From: Daphnia carinata
Lineage: Eukaryota; Arthropoda; Branchiopoda; Diplostraca; Daphniidae
DNA: 64,000 bases
Direction of reading: 5' to 3'
Assembly: GCF_022539665.2 (NCBI RefSeq)
Contig: NC_081340.1
Location: 2,604,001 to 2,668,000 of the forward strand
In this document: positions 59,101 through 64,000 of the stretch, piece by piece
Layout of the letters: each line of letters starts with the position of its first letter
Position numbering within the stretch: position 1 is the first letter of the stretch
Made by a program: the position numbers and the translations under genes
Notes under the pieces: generated by a model
Seen by the model: only the letters and a program-made list of their open reading frames with translations
Told to the model about the DNA's origin: nothing
The model's database searches: none

Positions 59101-62100
59101 CGACGTCATTCGTTTTGGCCAAGCAAAAAAAAAAAAAAAATATGGCCGATTGCATTTTGACAAAGATTCAGTTGATTCCTTCGTTTTAGTTTTGCGCAAT
59201 GGTCTCCTACGGTGTGGGTCATTGGAATGAAAACCTTCCCTTTTTTCTTTAAAGAAACAGCGACAACACCGAAATGAAAGAAACAAACTTGGGGATAACC
59301 CACCACACAGACACATAATGTGAACAAGCAAAAAAAAAACGGTGAATGGGATCGTTTCTTGTGTACTGACGTACAAGAAAATTGCTACATCCTTAATGGG
59401 TTATATAATCAAGGATACGATCGAAATTCCCCCCTTTTTTTATTATTATTTCGTGAAAAAACGTGCGTACGACACGTTTGCGAATAGTCTGTGGGTTTTT
59501 TAAAAAAGCAAATTAAAGTTCTATAAAAAGAAAATCATTTTTCTTCGCCCCGACCAATCGCTGCTATTCGGTGTGGGGATGACCCACTAACCGCCTTCAA
59601 GTCGCATCCAGAGGGTCCTTTTTTTTTAATGGTACGTTGTGTCTTGAGAAACCACTGCGGGCTTTTTTTCGTTGCCATTGGTTTGTATTATTGTTGTTCT
59701 TTTTCTTGACCATTCTGGTCGATTTCCAGTTGGAAAAACTCTTTCTTTTTTTTTTGGCTATGATAGTGAGGGTTCATTTGTTGTTCTGAATGGGCCTAGT
59801 TCCCAGACCACAACAAACTTCGAGTTCGTTATTCTGGTGCTGCATCAATGGGGAATTTCCATTTTATTTCATTTTCAATTTTCTCCTTCAAAACCTTAAT
59901 CCAGAAACCAAAAAAAAAAAAAAAAAAAAATGAAAAGACGCTTGTTTGTCGTAGATATCGGTGGTAATCCCGAAATTCAAATCTCATTTTTTTCTTGCGC
60001 ATTTTCACGTAGACGAATTGCTCGTGAGTGAGGAAGAGAAAGTTCTATTCCATGTGTGTGTGTGTATCTGTCTTTTTTCGTTTACCTGCTAGACTGTTGT
60101 TAGTGCAGGATATGCGTATATCCATCAACCGGGGCGTTCTTGCACGTTCATGAATTGCATCCCTGTGTGTGAGGGTTACATAGAGAGAGAGAGAGGAACG
60201 ACGTGTAGGTTGTTTGATTCAGTCTCTCAACTCGCCCGTTGGATAGGAAGTTGGAAGCGAACTCGTGTCAACCGGTCGGCCAATCACCTCTCTCTTTCCT
60301 CCGCTTTCATGAATACGTGTTCCTTTTTTTTTTTTTTTTTTCCTTCTCTTGCAGCTATTATTTTTGGCATAGAATACGCACATTCACCGCGGCTCGGGTG
60401 GTACGAACGTATAGTTTAACAATCGAAAACAATAATCATAATGGCAGGTGTTTTGAGAAGGAAAAGGCGCAAACGTATAGGCGGGGTCTTTGGACTCGTG
60501 GCGAAATAAGAGGTCGTCTAACATCTAAGAGTTAATTTTTTCTTTTTCGCGCAGTCATTGATTGCGAAGAGAGTTAAGCGACGACACACTTGACGTAACG
60601 TTCAACGATGCACTTAGTCTGGGCAATCGAGTGAGAAAAAGAAAAAAAGGAAGAACCATATTTGTGTAATGGAAGCTTCAAGAGGAGAAAGCTTTTAACA
60701 TTGCTGTCCACACAAGTAAAACATTCAGAGAGTTATAGAATGTTATCCAAATTGTTTTAACATTGAAAACTTTTCTTTTTATTATTCGTCTTTTTATTTA
60801 TTTTTGAAGGAAGATGTGATTATGCAAAACAGGTGCCGGAGACGTGAGAGAGAGTCAGAAGTAGACAACTGTTTGATGGAAAAAGAAAAAAAAAGTGAAA
60901 GCTTCCAACGAGAAATTACCTTTTCCTTTTTTTTGCCTTTCTATTTTCTTTTAAGGATTTTTTTTTTCTTATTTTTTTTTTGGTTTCGAAAAATAGAAAA
61001 AAAGACACTTTTCCTTTTCACCATTATATGGCATATGACGTCACTCGAAAAACTTGTTCTTTGAATTTTTGAGGAAAACTCAGCAAACAAATGTGTTTAC
61101 CCGTCATCTGGTTACACATTCGGGGAAATGTGTCTCGATTGATGTCGAACATTTTCGATGCGGAATACAAAAACGGGACAAGGTTGGGCTCCTTTTGGCT
61201 CTCCCGATGAGCTTTGCCGCAAAAAAATTGAATTTATATTATTCGATTCGGTTAGGAATGGTCTCTAAATTCCATCTAGTGCCACCTTTCCCCCACCTTT
61301 TCTTTTCGAAAAAATCATATCAACATTAAGGGTATTCAAGAACCTCAGCTGATGTTCGGCATGACGTATCGGCCAGGTGGGACGCACGTTGAACGCGCGT
61401 GTGCCAACGCATGCAGACGCGTTGACACACGCGGAAACTCAAACGAAATGTATGCGTTCACGCCGTTGTGGTGACGACTGGCTTTTTTGTCTGCATTTCG
61501 AATTCGTTCCCGTCATTTCATTTTTGTTTTTACAATTAAAATTGACAGGATTAAAATCGGAATGCATTCGGCGTAGATCGCCACTCAAATCTCGGCCCGT
61601 GGCACAAAAAAATGGCAGACGGCAAATGTCACGCGCAATATCATCACGCGCTTCGTCCGATGCACGAAACGGCCGTGTGCCATTCGAATTCGTAAAATTG
61701 TTGTTGTGTTTTTTGTTTCAGCTAATAAAGGCCGAAATGCGTGAGCCGCCGTTCAAATACATAATTAGATTGAATGGCAATTAAAAAAGACGTTTGCCAA
61801 GAAACAAACAAACAGAGCGAGAAAATTCAAGCAAAAATAAAAAGACGGGCAGGGGGGGGGCGGTTAAAGCTGATAAGCTAATTGTATCAAAGTGTATCAC
61901 ACAGTCACGCGGTCCTTCAGCTTTATCTTTACGATCTGCCAGTTGTCTATAAACTTTCTGCGTTAACAATCAGCACAGTAGAAAAGAAAGAAACGCAATT
62001 TCAGCGCAGAAGCTAAAGCGGCTTCCAAACTGCCGCAATCGAAGGCTCCCCACCCTGGTTGTTTTTTTTTTTTGTTTTGTTTTTTCCTTCAAGGCTGCGG

Positions 62101-63634
62101 CCTCATTTCCACAGCGGATAAGGAGAAGAAGAAAAATGAAAAATAAAAGTTTTGTATTCCACTAGATATGTAGAAGCCTCGTCTATTGTGTGTCCAACAA
62201 TCAAGTTCAGCGTCCTGGGAGACTTATACAGCGGCCGATCGCCTCATTTGCATACTGTGTACCAATACACGAATTTATCACGCAATGGATTTCACGAGAG
62301 AGACGCACGGCTATTTGGCCATGAAAGAGGCAGCGACCGGAACAAGTGGGGCCAAACGGACGGATGTCCTTCGCCATTTTTTTTCTTGCCCTCCCCCCCC
62401 CCCCCCCTTTGCAGTTTCAAATCTGGATTGGGTTTTGCTACTCTTGTCACTTTAAAAGGCACAACGGGCTTTAAAAAAAAAAAATATAATCGGCCAGCAA
62501 ACGGACGACCTTAAGAGATCAGTGCAAATATACGCGAAAGTGGGTTACGACGGGCCGTGTACCTCACGGGGACGAATATATTTCAGATGCGCCTGCGAAT
62601 CGCATGGCCTTATTTTTATCGGTCGGGCCAGGTAAAAGAAATAAAGTTTCAGTCGCCTTGTGGCAAAAAAAAAAATAAAAACAACGCCCAGTCCAGCGAA
62701 TACAAAAGCAGCATCAACAACAAAACCCAATCTATTCGGGTTCACCTTGGAAAAAAAAATGAGAAGCTATCATCACCGAGAGGGATGATTTGCCTCACCT
62801 CTCTCCTGCCTTGAACTTCTTTTTCTTGCTTTCGCAAGATTTTGCTGACCAAGTAGAGAGCACATTTGCATTCTTTTCCTTTCGCATTTTTAAATCGACC
62901 ATTTCCCACATTTTTAAGGGTAATTTTGCAAATGTTGAGGGATTCCATGCCATCTGTTGCAAGTTCGCTACTCTGCCAAGTCAAAAATCAGATTAATAGA
63001 TGTCTCTGCGTCTCCATCAACGAAACTTAATCTAACTTTTGAAACACCGAAAAAAGTAATAATTCAATTTGATATTCGGCGTTTCCAACACTTACATTTC
63101 TCATTCGAAATTCACGCAAAATGTAATAGGGTAGTTTCTGATAACGCAGCTGTTACCTCGCAGACAGGATCATATTTACGATGAGGTTAAGATTTTTGAT
63201 CTTCATTAGTTACCACCTTTTTCAAGGACGTTGAAGCATGCCATGTTTAACGTTTATCGCCACTTTCTCTTTCAGTTACGAATATCTCCATACAACTAGT
63301 TAATGAAAATATTCGTTTCTCGAAAATCATATTCGTTTTTCATGGTTGCATGCTCTTCAACCCCCTACTGGTCATTAAATCAATTGCTCTGTTTACAAGG
63401 CTGCTTGCCAAAAGGGACATCTATAATTAACTTTAGCCAGCCCACAAACACTACAGTAACATTATTGTCTGCAGGTATTTACTTTCTCTAGTGTGTTTCA
63501 AGCTTTCCACGCAGGGACGGAGTTGCCAACATCATTCTCTCTAACTGGCTGCTCTTTTGTTGTTTGCAAGGACAATCTTGCCTATTCTGCTGGACGTTCC
63601 TTGACCAACATATTGTGACTATTCCAAGAGCAGA
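53116..63634. other. Ten-kilobase region without confident genes; may contain 5' exons of the membrane-protein gene
   Basis: One plausible coding exon lies on the minus strand at 53720-53894. It starts MVFSLLFVRLFSCSG (signal-peptide-like) and ends NIPRNLSS before GTGAGT in phase 1, but the next exon at 53115 needs phase 2, so an intermediate exon is missing from my model. Alternatively the frame of 52922-53115 runs unspliced up to an ATG near 53219. The rest is low-complexity: GA runs (54427-54450, 54755-54775, 55101-55124, 60183-60195), TG runs and poly-A/T/G/C. No tRNA or transposon was recognised. Confidence 0.45.
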
Positions 63635-64000
63635 ATGCTTGTTTTGCTGTTAAATAGGTCTCCTCTTGAGGCTTCTCATCGTTTCCATAATCTCCTAAGG
63701 AATGGAGGCTCAAGAGCCATTGCTTCCAGGTCTTATGCTGATGTCAAGGGAAAGGTATTTACAATAGAATATAATGCAAGCCATTTAAAATCTAATGAGG
63801 ATGTTATGGGGATGCTACAGATCTTGGCCATCAGGAGGGAGGACCAGTCAGTTTGGGAACGCAGGGCACCTCTGTCACCCAACAATGTGAGGAAACTAGT
63901 CCGAGCTGGAGTCAAGGTCCTGGTGCAGCCATCCAACAGGAGGGCTTACCCCATGCAGGCTTACGCCAACGCCGGCGCCATCATCCAAGAAGACATTGGA
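63635..64000 (+). CDS. AASS: Alpha-aminoadipic semialdehyde synthase (LKR/SDH), N-terminal part, runs off the window
   Basis: Bifunctional mitochondrial enzyme of lysine breakdown: lysine-ketoglutarate reductase, then saccharopine dehydrogenase. Exon 1 is 63635-63754 (40 codons), rich in Arg, Ser and Leu without acids in its middle (RFHNLLRNGGSRAIASRSYA), as expected of a mitochondrial targeting sequence. A 66-bp intron follows. Exon 2 starts at 63821 and begins the LKR domain with the family hallmark ILAIRREDQSVWERRAPLSP, then VLVQPSNRRAYP and AGAIIQEDIG. It is still open at base 64000. Only about 100 of roughly 900 expected residues are inside the window. Confidence 0.93.
   Translation, partial: MLVLLLNRSPLEASHRFHNLLRNGGSRAIASRSYADVKGKVFTIEYNASHLKSNEDVMGMLQILAIRREDQSVWERRAPLSPNNVRKLVRAGVKVLVQPSNRRAYPMQAYANAGAIIQEDIG

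Noticed and set aside
1-64000. CRISPR arrays, rRNA genes, bacterial operons
   Set aside because: None seen. Spliced genes and eukaryotic tRNAs identify animal nuclear DNA.

Overview
The window is animal nuclear DNA and looks like a cladoceran crustacean (Daphnia-like). The evidence is a tandem cluster of crustacean-type long-wavelength r-opsins, very short GT-AG introns (often 55-100 bp), arthropod TATA plus TCAGT-type core promoters, and many homopolymers and microsatellites. I assigned genes by reading exon frames and splice phases by eye; no database search was possible.

Bases 1-24,200 hold an opsin cluster. Five opsins lie on the minus strand (ends near 283-2010, 5195-6919, 10183-11890, 14699-16316 and 18361-19988). 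A sixth, from a different intron-structure lineage, lies on the plus strand (22374-23864). All six have intact frames of 386-387 residues with DRY, the retinal-binding Lys and NPxxY. Copies 1-3 sit in a ~4.9 kb tandem repeat whose first unit is cut by the window start. Upstream of each of the five minus-strand opsins, about 520-650 bp away, is a plus-strand TATA/initiator promoter followed by a splice donor. These head-to-head promoters have no evident large coding gene. They are the most interesting unexplained structure here, and two may drive small peptides.

Bases 24,200-27,000 are repeat-rich: a candidate solo LTR containing two covarying hairpins, AT microsatellite, a decayed tRNA-Trp, a tRNA-derived SINE-like element, and an intact tRNA-Trp on the minus strand. 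Bases 27,125-30,786 encode a complete Sec24C/D-type COPII coat subunit (8 coding exons, 1052 aa). About 10 kb without recognisable genes follows.

Bases 40,883-49,293 encode an orphan class C GPCR of the GPR158/GPR179 (Drosophila Smog) type in 14 coding exons, with a tRNA-Phe inside its second intron. Bases 50,342-53,115 (minus) carry an unrecognised single-pass membrane protein with an alternative soluble first exon; its 5' end is not resolved. A further 10 kb without confident genes leads to the first two exons of the mitochondrial lysine-degradation enzyme AASS (LKR/SDH), which runs off the right edge. The opsins form one functional group (visual or photoreceptive pigments). The other genes look like unrelated neighbours.
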